In this document: positions 19,871-28,454 of the stretch, piece after piece | Numbering within the stretch: the stretch's first letter is position 1 | Layout of the letters: every line of letters begins with the position of its first letter | Assembly (NCBI GenBank): GCA_964458385.1 | Contig: CAYWIS010000002.1 | Location: forward strand, 25,934-89,933 | Source of the DNA: JAHWKS01 sp964458385 | GTDB lineage: Bacteria > Planctomycetota > Planctomycetia > Pirellulales > Pirellulaceae | DNA: 64,000 nucleotides | Direction: 5' to 3' | The notes under the pieces: generated by a model | Seen by the model: only the letters and a program-made list of their open reading frames with translations | What the model was told of the DNA's origin: nothing | Database searches by the model: none | Made by a program: the position numbers and the translations under genes

Positions 19871-20085
19871 GAATGAACCAGCAGGTTCGTCATTGGGGGG
19901 CCATTGGCCTGAAATCGGAACGCGTCCCTGAAATTCCTGCTGCACCACCGTAGCGCCGAGCGTTTCAATGTTGCGAAGCAAATATGCCTGCTGCGGCGCC
20001 ATACCTTATGACCCGCTCACTCGGCGGCCGAAGACGCACTTGTCCAAGAGACACTGATACGCCCCGCTGCTCGTCGAATAGAGAT
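19867..20085 (-). pseudogene. Decayed M28-family peptidase (glutaminyl-cyclase-like) fragment
   Basis: Read on the minus strand the segment gives AYQCLLDKCVFGRRVSGS, an in-frame TAA (20006-20008), then GMAPQQAYLLRNIETLGA, TVVQQEFQGRVPISGQWPP and, after removing one C from a run of six, MTNLLV. This is the N-terminal signature of M28 glutaminyl-cyclase-like peptidases (AYxxLxxxCxFGPRxSGS-GM, QQ, LG, QxF, MTNL). The zinc-binding C-terminal two thirds are missing. An ochre stop, a homopolymer frameshift and the truncation together indicate a dead gene. The homopolymer step alone could be a sequencing error, but the stop and truncation could not be explained the same way. Confidence 0.72.
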
Positions 20086-20247
20086 TCACCCTCTTATGGC
20101 CATTACCCGCGCGGCAGCGTCGGGCAGCGCACGTTAAATTCCCCTTGGCGGCCGATTGACCAAACAGAAGCCCAGGCCGAACACGACCGCCAGAATGCAA
20201 TTCCCGACAAGGCTTGGGGGAGTTCGTCGTCGACCAGGAGCGGGTAC

Positions 20248-21969
20248 TTAATCTTTCCCGTAATGTTTGATCTTCTCCCAGTACTCGGCGAACGCTCCTT
20301 CCTTTTGGAAGTCGGGGTCATTGTCCAAGTCATGGCATTCCAAGCACTTTTTCTCAGCCTGGGCTAGGGGCAAACGCATCTCCTCGCGAAGCATCCGCTT
20401 CGCTGCTTCGTCCAAGTCTAACTCACCCATTTCGGCGGCGACGTGGCGTGAACCCGGACCGTGGCAGTTTTCACAACCGTTGCCGTGGAGATGTTTGGAC
20501 TGCTCTAAATCAAAATAGCCCGATTTGTACGGAAAGTAGCCCTGCGGATCCCAGCCCGTGACATGGCAGCTTAGGCACTCCGGATCGTGGTGCCGCGGAA
20601 TTTCCATGCGCTCGCTGGGATGGACAAGCGTTTCGGTCGCATGGTGGTGGGGGCTGTTTTGCCAGACCTCGTAAGCGTGAGTATGGCATTCTCCACAGGT
20701 GACCGATCCAACAAACTCACGCCCGCTCGGATGCGGCACAGGACGAAGACCCAACCCCTCTAAACCTTCCGATTTGAGTGTATCTTGGTACGTTGCGAGC
20801 AACTTGAGCATGAAAGCGGAATCTTCCAGTTGCGCATCGAGCCCTACACGCTGATAACGAAAGCGTTGTTGGGGATCGTCGAAAACGCCGAGCACTCCAG
20901 CAAACATGCTCTTCTCGCCGACCAGAATCAGTTGCGTTGAGCCGATCGCCTCGGGGGTGGGGGCAGGGTCGCCGGCGCCGGCCGCCGCAATTACGACGTC
21001 AAACTGAGGAAATTTTTCGGCAAGCGTCTTGGCCTCTTCATACTCGGTATTGGCCAAGAGCACGCGCAGATTACAACCTGCTTCGTCCAACGACGGCAAA
21101 ACCTTTTGCAGCCCTTCCTCGGGCGAAGTTTTTTCGATTTCGTCGCTTTGTAGTTTCTTGAGCCGCTCGGCGCCCAAGACCGCCGTAATACCAATCTTTT
21201 TTCCCGCGGCTTCCAAGATACGGTGCGATTTGGTTAAGCCGTAGAGACTCGCATTAGCGCAAAGAAACGGGCTTTCGTAGTCGCCCGAGTCGGTCATGAT
21301 GGCGAGTAGTTCGCCTCCCGATAGACGCAGGTCGTCCGGGCCCAATGCGACAGCCTGATACTCCATCTTTTTCAGGCCTTCGGCGGTCACTTGAAACTTG
21401 ATTTCCGCCTGCCGTCCATAGCGACGCACCTGGTTACCCGCATCGACGGGAATGACGCGCCAGCCCTTGTCCTTTAATCGCTCGTAGAGCGTATGGCGGC
21501 GGGCCAAGCCGCCTTTCTGGTTGGCGAGTCCAGCACAACCGCAAGGTTCGATGTACCCGTGTTGGCGGCCGGTGATGAAAAGTACAAATGCCGGCTCCGG
21601 CCAATCGGAGAACATGGCTTCGAGCGAGGGGCGAGTTTCGGCGACGGTCAGAGGAGTCTCGGAAACCAAGGGGGGAGAGACGGCTGGTGGCTCCGAGGGA
21701 GTTCCCGATGCGGCCATCACCTTGTCCTCTGAAGACGACGAGCGAGTTTCCGAGCCTACCGGAGTTGCTTCAAGACTGGGGGGGGGCGCCTGCGAGGCTG
21801 CCTCTTGCGGAGCGTTGTCGGACGAGGAGGTCGCTTGCTCCTTTTGCGACGAATTGCGAGTTTCGGGCGTGTTGGACGCCATCGGGCAACCGACCGCGAC
21901 CGCCAACGCAGCGCCCAGCAATATGACAACAATCGCCGCGTTTCGCGTCAACGAAATCTTAAAACTCAT
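20248..21969 (-). CDS. Tetraheme cytochrome c with UshA-like metallophosphatase N-domain
   Basis: 573 residues. ATG at 21969 begins a leader ending in a lipobox-like VAVGC, so it is probably a lipoprotein. A Ser/Pro/Glu-rich linker follows (to about 115). The next section reads like the 5'-nucleotidase/metallophosphatase domains found beside such cytochromes (GRQHGYIEPCGC, GGLARRHTLYERL, VDAGN, then VVIAAAGAGDP), though several metal ligands are not obvious. The C-terminal domain has four CxxCH heme sites at residues 425-429, 465-469, 499-503 and 542-546, of the cytochrome c554 type. It is likely a periplasmic electron-transfer protein. It is the last gene of an operon, 32 bp after the DUF1573 gene. 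Confidence 0.85.
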   Translation of the reverse strand: MSFKISLTRNAAIVVILLGAALAVAVGCPMASNTPETRNSSQKEQATSSSDNAPQEAASQAPPPSLEATPVGSETRSSSSEDKVMAASGTPSEPPAVSPPLVSETPLTVAETRPSLEAMFSDWPEPAFVLFITGRQHGYIEPCGCAGLANQKGGLARRHTLYERLKDKGWRVIPVDAGNQVRRYGRQAEIKFQVTAEGLKKMEYQAVALGPDDLRLSGGELLAIMTDSGDYESPFLCANASLYGLTKSHRILEAAGKKIGITAVLGAERLKKLQSDEIEKTSPEEGLQKVLPSLDEAGCNLRVLLANTEYEEAKTLAEKFPQFDVVIAAAGAGDPAPTPEAIGSTQLILVGEKSMFAGVLGVFDDPQQRFRYQRVGLDAQLEDSAFMLKLLATYQDTLKSEGLEGLGLRPVPHPSGREFVGSVTCGECHTHAYEVWQNSPHHHATETLVHPSERMEIPRHHDPECLSCHVTGWDPQGYFPYKSGYFDLEQSKHLHGNGCENCHGPGSRHVAAEMGELDLDEAAKRMLREEMRLPLAQAEKKCLECHDLDNDPDFQKEGAFAEYWEKIKHYGKD

Positions 21970-22001
21970 GGCGCTTTCATCCCTGAAGCAACCGGCGTGT
22001 C

Positions 22002-23213
22002 TCAATTCGAGTCTTCCACAAGGAAGCTCACATAAAGTACCGCCTTCTTCGTTTCCGGATGGGTCGTTTCAAGCTCAATCACCCCCAAATCCTCAGGTTT
22101 AACCCCCAGGTGATCGGCAGGACGTGAACCGGGTTTCACGCGAACCTGAAGCGGAACCATGATGACCGCTCCGTCATTAATCTCACGCGGCTCCCCGAGC
22201 TTCGCCTCCAATACGCCCTCGGGCCAAATGCGTCCTACGGTGAGTTGGATTTCGTGACGATGTGGTCCCTTGACCATCACGTGCACGGTCCGCTCGGCGC
22301 CGTCGCTGCTGCGAACGGCCCCCAGTCGTAGGACGCCTTTGTCCGTGTTGAACCCTGGGGCAATGAACGAGATATCGCCGACGACGGCGCCTCGTATTGC
22401 CGCCTCAATTTCATGAGGCGTGGGCTGATCGAGCGAGAGGCGGATTCTCTGGTTTATTGGCCCTAAAGGCAATCCAGATTTGGCGGTAAGCGTGACTTCT
22501 ACCCCCGATTTTGCCCCTTTTTCAGCCGCAATTTCATCAGCGGTCAGAGGACGGACGTTAACCTCATAAAACTGGGCGATTTCGGGCGACTCGAATTCGT
22601 ACTTCTCAACATTCAACTTGTCACTTCGGTAGTTGAAGATCGTCATCGTGGCAGCTGCCGATGACGATGAGGAAATCGACCCGAAGGCGAAATCTGTAGG
22701 AACCGGTCGGATTGTCTGCACAACAGCCCCTTCGACCGCCAGATGTACCGTCGGTCGAGCGGGGTCATTGGTGTGAATGTCACCGCCGTGGGAGAACAAG
22801 TCGGTATACGATTTGGGGGTCCACTCCAAGAGAATCTCGGCTGAGCCACCTGGGGGAATGGGTTCCTCGGCCAAATCGGCCAAGGTGCATTTGCAACTGA
22901 AATGCCCCTTTTTCAACACGAGGGGGGCTGTACCTTCGTTCTTAAAAATAAAGGTGTGCCGTCCCGTCTCGCCGAACTCGATCGCACCGAAGTTATGCAC
23001 GATACGTCCATCGCGCATTTCACCACCTTCGACGACAACTCGAGGAATGCCCTCACCGGTTGTAGCGTTGAAGGCGTCTTGCGGCGTATGGGTGGGCGGC
23101 GGCCCCGACCCGGGTATGCGCGATTCCTCGCCCGCGAACTCAGACCACGCCATGCCAGCGCCGATGGCTAGCCCACACACGACAGCCCCAATCGTCAAAA
23201 TTGCTGTTCGCAT
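22002..23213 (-). CDS. DUF1573 domain exported protein
   Basis: 403 residues with an N-terminal signal anchor (MRTAILTIGAVVCGLAIGAG). The DUF1573 module is at about residues 68-160: IVHNFGAIEFGETGRHTFIFKNEG, then FSCKCT and PPGGSAEILLEWTP. It is an Ig-like beta sandwich whose CxC pair is conserved. Two further beta-sandwich stretches follow. Role unknown; in Planctomycetes and Bacteroidetes DUF1573 proteins are exported and often lie beside redox or envelope genes, as here next to a tetraheme cytochrome. It sits between the O-antigen ligase (38 bp upstream) and the cytochrome (32 bp downstream), which indicates an operon. Confidence 0.88.
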   Translation of the reverse strand: MRTAILTIGAVVCGLAIGAGMAWSEFAGEESRIPGSGPPPTHTPQDAFNATTGEGIPRVVVEGGEMRDGRIVHNFGAIEFGETGRHTFIFKNEGTAPLVLKKGHFSCKCTLADLAEEPIPPGGSAEILLEWTPKSYTDLFSHGGDIHTNDPARPTVHLAVEGAVVQTIRPVPTDFAFGSISSSSSAAATMTIFNYRSDKLNVEKYEFESPEIAQFYEVNVRPLTADEIAAEKGAKSGVEVTLTAKSGLPLGPINQRIRLSLDQPTPHEIEAAIRGAVVGDISFIAPGFNTDKGVLRLGAVRSSDGAERTVHVMVKGPHRHEIQLTVGRIWPEGVLEAKLGEPREINDGAVIMVPLQVRVKPGSRPADHLGVKPEDLGVIELETTHPETKKAVLYVSFLVEDSN

Positions 23214-23251
23214 GACTACTAACGGAGCAATGGAGTAAAACCAACGCGCAC

Positions 23252-25504
23252 TTACGGCGCGAGCGAGGAACCAGTTCTTTCCAGTTTACGCAGTTTTTTC
23301 GCCAGATGTTCAAGATTGTCTGCTTCGGCGCCGGTCGGTGCGACAAAGTTCGCAAGTTTCTGGTTCTTATGCGCGTGAGACTGATCCAAACGCAAAGCCC
23401 GGTCGGCTTCCGCTGCTGCTCGTTTTGCGTCTCCTGCGACCGACAAATTCCAAGCCCATTCGGCGCGTAGTCGGGCGTTATTGGGATAAAGCGTCACGGC
23501 TTTCTCATAGGCCGCGAGGGCTTTCTGGAGTTCCACCGGTTCGGACCCGACTCGATACGCCTCCATACGCCAATCGCCGATCGTTTTCCAGAGCGCGAAA
23601 GAACGGCCGTCACGCCGGAGTGCTTCATGTGCGGCCTGTTCAAATTCGAGCGAAGCGGAGGCGTCGCCCGCTAACCAAGGCTCGAGAGCCAACAACGCCA
23701 GTTGCTTCCAAGGTTCGGGCGACAGCGGATCGGCCTGCGCTGCCGCCTGGCACAAGTTCACGGCTTCCTTGCTGCGTCCCAGAACGGCCGCTGCTGCAGC
23801 TTCGCTCGCCAAGGCCGTTCCTTGCAGGGTTGGACGATAGGCCGTCATGTAACATGCGGCAATCAATCCCACGGCTGCAACACAAACAACTCCGCGTACT
23901 GACGGACGCAAAAAAAACACGTGTTGACGAAGGTTCTGGCGGTTGAGCATCAGCGCCAAAAGCAACCAGAGTGAGGTCGCGACCGCCGCAAATCCGATCC
24001 CCCCAGCCGCTAGTAAGTTGATCAGGAAGACGGCGATCGCTACGACAAGAACCTGGAGCGACAATTCTCCACGTCGCACCCAGGAGTCCAACAAATAAAC
24101 ACTTACCGCACCAAGCGGCAAACCCACGGCAAGGAACGTTAGGTCGGGAAGAAACTGGGCAGCCAAGCCGATCGGGTAGGCGATCAATGCGCCCACCGCA
24201 GCTCCAAGGTAGACGGCAGTTCGGGCTGCGGTTTCATGGGGTGAAGGGGGCTCATCGAGTGCGGTCGGTGTAGGAGTTGACTCAATCGGCAGAATTGCGG
24301 CAGTGCGCAGCTTCCGGGCGGCCGCCAATCCGATTGCGAGAAATGCAAGTAAAGCGAGTGTTCCGCTCGTGGCCCAAATTTCGAGGAGAAAGTTATGGGG
24401 GTCGGCAACGGTTTCACTTGCCTGGGGCAACTTATAAGCGGTGTAGTAGTCCTGAAAATTTCCCACACCCACACCCCACAGCGGATAGTCGCGAATCATC
24501 GCGGCGGTCGCTTGCCAGTACTCGAAGCGATAAACCAATGACTTGGGCGCTTCGCTGAGGACTTCGGCGTCCAGCCCTCCGACCATGACCGCACCCAACA
24601 GCAACAGGACGACGCCCAACGCCACGGCCACCGGAAGTCGCCAGGAAAATGGTTCTGCACCTCGCCGGCCGTAGTACATAAGCAACGCACATCCGCATAC
24701 GGCGGCGGCCCACGACGCACGACTCTTCGTAAGGAAGAAACAGCCGCCAATCAGGACGAGCGCTAGCGATGGCCCAACCATTGACCGCCAAGCATGTGGC
24801 TCCCTGCGCCACGCTGTGCTGACGGCGATCCCCGCGCAAAGCACCAGCCAGGGAGTAAGAAACGCGGCAAACGAGTTGGTAAGGGCAAAGGTGGCGATTG
24901 GTTCGATACTCATTACCCGGTTTCGGAACAACTCGGCAATTTGCGGATCGTTGGGATCGCCCACATTGGCTTGCTGCATTGTGCCGACCGGGTCTTCACT
25001 ATATCTGGCGCGGGTTTCGGGCATCGATACGAAGAATTGGTAGTACCCCAGTCCGCTCAGAGCGACCGCCAATCCGACCATGACCGCGCAGAACGCTCGT
25101 TGGGTGACCGGCAAGACGATCCACTGGCGGGCAAGGAAGAAGATCACGGCAAAGGCAATCCATTGCCAAACCGAATTGATTGTCGCCCGCGGGTTGCCGT
25201 TCCAAGCCATAATCCATCCGCTTGTTGCGACTAAGGCAGCAAACACCACGATCGCTGCCAGAACCCCATCAGCCCGGATCGCGAGTTGACCTCGTAGCAA
25301 CCCAGCTGCGGCCCAGCCGAGCAAGAGCAACAGCCAGAGCATGATCAGAAACAGCCCTGCACCCGTTTCTGCTACTGCTTCTGAGGGGATCAGTGGGGTG
25401 GCAACTGCCAGCGCTGTTGTGATTCCCAACCCAAGATGGTTGAGTCCAGGGCGTCGTTCGCAAGTTTTCTCTTGGGAAGGCTTGGATTTGCGAGATGGCG
25501 GCAT
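23252..25504 (-). CDS. O-antigen ligase/Wzy-type polymerase with C-terminal TPR
   Basis: 750 residues. There are about twelve hydrophobic segments with the Wzy_C/O-antigen-ligase signature YPLWGVGVGNFQDYY and DPHNFLLEIWATSG in the large periplasmic loop; the His of PHNFLLE is the conserved one. After the last membrane segment (about residue 560) comes a soluble TPR region (NLCQAAAQADPLSPEPWKQ, LAAYEKAVTLYPNNARLRAEWAW). The enzyme class joins or polymerises undecaprenyl-linked glycans. The start ATG at 25504 follows a weak GGAG; the open frame begins at 25561. It is first in the operon with the DUF1573 and cytochrome genes, and divergent from feoA. Confidence 0.88.
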   Translation of the reverse strand: MPPSRKSKPSQEKTCERRPGLNHLGLGITTALAVATPLIPSEAVAETGAGLFLIMLWLLLLLGWAAAGLLRGQLAIRADGVLAAIVVFAALVATSGWIMAWNGNPRATINSVWQWIAFAVIFFLARQWIVLPVTQRAFCAVMVGLAVALSGLGYYQFFVSMPETRARYSEDPVGTMQQANVGDPNDPQIAELFRNRVMSIEPIATFALTNSFAAFLTPWLVLCAGIAVSTAWRREPHAWRSMVGPSLALVLIGGCFFLTKSRASWAAAVCGCALLMYYGRRGAEPFSWRLPVAVALGVVLLLLGAVMVGGLDAEVLSEAPKSLVYRFEYWQATAAMIRDYPLWGVGVGNFQDYYTAYKLPQASETVADPHNFLLEIWATSGTLALLAFLAIGLAAARKLRTAAILPIESTPTPTALDEPPSPHETAARTAVYLGAAVGALIAYPIGLAAQFLPDLTFLAVGLPLGAVSVYLLDSWVRRGELSLQVLVVAIAVFLINLLAAGGIGFAAVATSLWLLLALMLNRQNLRQHVFFLRPSVRGVVCVAAVGLIAACYMTAYRPTLQGTALASEAAAAAVLGRSKEAVNLCQAAAQADPLSPEPWKQLALLALEPWLAGDASASLEFEQAAHEALRRDGRSFALWKTIGDWRMEAYRVGSEPVELQKALAAYEKAVTLYPNNARLRAEWAWNLSVAGDAKRAAAEADRALRLDQSHAHKNQKLANFVAPTGAEADNLEHLAKKLRKLERTGSSLAP

Positions 25505-25635
25505 GCTCCAAGGATTACCACGACACGCAGTAAGCCACAAGTCGCTTGCGCAGGTTGTCAAAAAGGCGCAGGGGGCGTATCATCAAGTTCGCCGGCTTTA
25601 ATGAGACTCGTTCTCACCAACTCCCTTGGATCTCC

Positions 25636-25881
25636 ATGGCGACCGTACACGACTGGATTCCCCTTTGTTTGGCTCCCGCAGGGCAGACGGCGCATGTGGC
25701 CCAGCTTCTCGGGCAGGCGGAAGACGTCCATCGCCTGGAGGAAATGGGACTGCGCGAAGGCGCGCGACTTGAAATTGTGCAATCAGGAACCCCCTGCATC
25801 ATCCGGCTCGAAGGGCACAAATTGTGTTTTCGCGACAGCGAAGGGTTCCGAATTTTGGTGCGGTTAGGAGAGAACGTATGA
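25636..25881 (+). CDS. feoA: FeoA-domain protein, first copy
   Basis: 81 residues, a single FeoA (SH3-like) domain: PLCLAPAGQTAHVAQLLG, then RLEEMGLREGARLEIVQSG, and IRLEGHKLCFRDSEG. FeoA binds the cytoplasmic face of FeoB and is needed for ferrous iron uptake. The ATG at 25636 was chosen over earlier in-frame ATGs since the domain begins within 10 residues of it. Its TGA overlaps the ATG of the second feoA (ATGA). It has diverged markedly from the second copy, so this is an old duplication. Confidence 0.9.
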   Translation: MATVHDWIPLCLAPAGQTAHVAQLLGQAEDVHRLEEMGLREGARLEIVQSGTPCIIRLEGHKLCFRDSEGFRILVRLGENV

Positions 25882-26096
25882 CGACGCTCGCGGACGTGCC
25901 CATTGGACAAACCGCGACGGTTCGCGAGGTTGAAGGATACGATGACGTGGCCGTGCGCCTGCTAGAAATGGGATTGACCCCAGGCGTAGAAGTGAAAGTC
26001 ATCGGCGCCGCCTTGCTCGGCGATCCTGTGGAATTAGAGGTTCGCGGTTATCGCCTGAGCTTGCGCAAGTCGGAAGCCCGACGCGTGCAGGTTTAA
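25878..26096 (+). CDS. feoA: FeoA-domain protein, second copy
   Basis: 72 residues, a minimal FeoA domain: TLADVPIGQTATVREVEG, RLLEMGLTPGVEVKVIG, DPVELEVRGYRLSLRKSEA. The ATG at 25878 overlaps the first feoA stop by 4 bp and has TAGGAGAG 6-12 nt upstream, so translation is coupled. It is followed after 96 bp by feoB. Two separate FeoA proteins with one FeoB is a known but less common arrangement; each may bind a different site of FeoB or one may be regulatory. Confidence 0.93.
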   Translation: MTTLADVPIGQTATVREVEGYDDVAVRLLEMGLTPGVEVKVIGAALLGDPVELEVRGYRLSLRKSEARRVQV

Positions 26097-26136
26097 GAGT
26101 CGGTAGGAGACGCGACCTCGGTTATAACGAACGTAG

Positions 26137-26161
26137 ACGCCGCCAGCGCCTCCGGCGGCGT
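26137..26161 (+). other. Hairpin between feoA and feoB
   Basis: ACGCCGCC (26137-26144) pairs perfectly with GGCGGCGT (26154-26161) over a 9-nt loop, 41 nt after the second feoA stop and 31 nt before the feoB start. There is no T-tract, so it is not a normal terminator. It may affect relative feoA and feoB expression or mRNA stability. Confidence 0.45.
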
Positions 26162-26192
26162 TGGATCCCCACCTTTTGCCCGCCTCGTTTGC

Positions 26193-28415
26193 ATGTCTAT
26201 CACCACCGCGCGCCGCACTGTTACGGTGGCGCTCATTGGCAACCCGAATACCGGAAAATCAACACTATTCAACGCGCTTTCCGGCGTCCGTCAGCGCACG
26301 GGAAATTATCCTGGCGTCACGGTCGAGAAGAAGATTGGCCGCATGACGGAGGCGGGCCGCGAGTTTGTGCTGGTTGACTTGCCTGGCACTTACAGTCTTG
26401 CGCCGCGCAGTCCCGACGAGATGATCGCGGTCGATGTCCTGCTCGGCCGGCGGGATGACATGGAACAGCCGGACGCGGTCTTGTGCATTGTTGACGCCAG
26501 TAATTTGCAACGCAACTTGTACCTGGTGAGCCAAGTGCTCGAGCTAGGGCGTCCGGTGGTGCTGGCGCTCAATATGATCGACATTGCGCGGGAAAAGGGG
26601 CTGACGATCGACGTTGATCGGCTTCGCCAACAGTTGCCAATTCCCGTCGTGGAAATTCAGGCCAATCGTCGGCGAGGGCTGGTGGAGCTCAAGCAAGCGC
26701 TTAATCGAGCTGTTGACGACGCTCCACCCGTGGTTTCCAGCCCATTTCCTGAGCCATTTCAGAAAGAACTCGCCGATCTTCAAAGCTTCTTGACCAACGG
26801 CGAGGCGGGACCGCCGCGATACCTGGTGGAGCGACTTTTGTTGGATGTCGGGGGGTACCTCGACAAAGCGAAACTGCCTTCCTTGCATCGCGACGGCTTG
26901 GCCGAGCGTTTGGCCGCGGCCCGGGCACGCTTGGCGGACGCCGGCTGCCCTGCGCCGGCAGTCGAAGCGATGGCGCGTTATCGCTGGGTCGGTCAAATCT
27001 TAGAAGGAGTGGTGTCGCAGTCCGGCGAGCGCAAGGTCACGTGGAGCGACCGCATCGACCGTATCCTGACGCACAAAATCTGGGGCTCGTTGGTGTTCAT
27101 TGCGCTGATGGTCCTCATGTTCCAGGCGGTATTCTATGTGGCCGAGCCGGCGTCGTGGCTTATCGATACGATCAACGCCTGGCTGTCGGGGCTGGTGACG
27201 GCAACACTGGCCGAAGGCGCCTTGCAGTCGCTTTTGGTCAATGGCGTGATTGGGGGCGTGGGCGGCGTACTCGTCTTCCTGCCCCAGATTTTCACGTTGT
27301 TCTTCTTCATCGCCGTGCTGGAAGACTGCGGTTACATGGCCCGGGCCGCGTACTTGATGGACAAATTGATGTCGCGAATCGGGTTGAGCGGCAAATCGTT
27401 TATTCCGTTGCTGTCCTCCTTCGCCTGCGCGATTCCCGGCATTATGGCGACTCGCGTGATTGAGAACCCACGCGACCGCCTGACGACCATGCTCATTGCG
27501 CCGCTAATGAGTTGCAGCGCGCGGATGCCCGTGTATACGCTGCTGATCGCTGCGTTCATCCCGTCGACGACGTACTTGGGAGGACTGATCGGCCTGCAAG
27601 GGTTGACCCTTTTCGCCATGTATATGTTGGGTATCGTCACGGCCGTTTGCGTTGCTCTGACGCTCAAGCGAACAATCCTCCGAGGTCCGACGCCACCCTT
27701 TGTCATGGAGTTGCCAACGTACAAGTGGCCCTCGCCGGGGGTGGTGTTGTACCGCATGCTTGACCGCGGTTGGGCCTTTGTGCGACGCGCGGGAACCTTG
27801 ATCCTTGCCGTCGCAATTATCGTATGGGCCGCAGCGTACTTCCCTCATAATCCGGCAAACATCAATCAGGAACTACTGCAGCGTCGTGAGCAAATTGAAA
27901 CGGCTCTCGCCCAGGCTGAGTCATCGCCAAACGGCGACGTCGACAAGGAACTTTTGCAAACGCAGCTTGAGGAAGTCGAAACTGAGATCGAAAGCGAGTA
28001 TGTGCGTACAAGTTATCTTGGCCAGGCCGGGCACTGGATTGAGCCGGTGGTGCGTCCCCTCGGGTGGGACTGGCGGATTGGTTGCGCGGTGATCGCTTCG
28101 TTTCCTGCTCGGGAAGTGGTCATCGCTACCTTGGGTGTCATTTACAAACTGGGCGAGGATGAAGCGACCGAAGACTCCGAAACGCTTCGAGACACGCTCC
28201 GCACCGCGACCTGGGAAGGGTCTAGCCGCCCCGTGTTTAACGTGCCCGTGGCGCTTTCCCTTATGGTCTTTTTCGCACTCTGTGCTCAGTGTGCGGCCAC
28301 GTTGGCGGTAATGAAACGTGAAACCAACTCATGGCGTTGGCCGGCTTTTACCTTTGTCTATATGACCACGCTGGCGTATGTGGCCGCATTCATCACTTAC
28401 CAGGTGGGAATGTGA
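26193..28415 (+). CDS. feoB: Ferrous iron transport protein B
   Basis: 740 residues, the normal FeoB length. The N-terminal G domain has G1 GNPNTGKST, G3 DLPGTYSL and G4 NMID, followed by the helical GDI-like region. The membrane part has about ten segments with the Gate motifs MARAAYLMDKLM, PLLSSFACAIPGIMATR and SFPAREVV. A helical insertion near residues 560-610 (QRREQIETALAQAES) is Glu-rich and lies between membrane segments. FeoB moves Fe2+ into the cytoplasm with GTP hydrolysis. The start lacks a clear Shine-Dalgarno. It is the third gene of the feoA-feoA-feoB cluster and is convergent to the esterase gene. Confidence 0.96.
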   Translation: MSITTARRTVTVALIGNPNTGKSTLFNALSGVRQRTGNYPGVTVEKKIGRMTEAGREFVLVDLPGTYSLAPRSPDEMIAVDVLLGRRDDMEQPDAVLCIVDASNLQRNLYLVSQVLELGRPVVLALNMIDIAREKGLTIDVDRLRQQLPIPVVEIQANRRRGLVELKQALNRAVDDAPPVVSSPFPEPFQKELADLQSFLTNGEAGPPRYLVERLLLDVGGYLDKAKLPSLHRDGLAERLAAARARLADAGCPAPAVEAMARYRWVGQILEGVVSQSGERKVTWSDRIDRILTHKIWGSLVFIALMVLMFQAVFYVAEPASWLIDTINAWLSGLVTATLAEGALQSLLVNGVIGGVGGVLVFLPQIFTLFFFIAVLEDCGYMARAAYLMDKLMSRIGLSGKSFIPLLSSFACAIPGIMATRVIENPRDRLTTMLIAPLMSCSARMPVYTLLIAAFIPSTTYLGGLIGLQGLTLFAMYMLGIVTAVCVALTLKRTILRGPTPPFVMELPTYKWPSPGVVLYRMLDRGWAFVRRAGTLILAVAIIVWAAAYFPHNPANINQELLQRREQIETALAQAESSPNGDVDKELLQTQLEEVETEIESEYVRTSYLGQAGHWIEPVVRPLGWDWRIGCAVIASFPAREVVIATLGVIYKLGEDEATEDSETLRDTLRTATWEGSSRPVFNVPVALSLMVFFALCAQCAATLAVMKRETNSWRWPAFTFVYMTTLAYVAAFITYQVGM

Positions 28416-28454
28416 CATGAGGGCGACCCCTGCCGCAAGAAGCTCGCCGTATTT

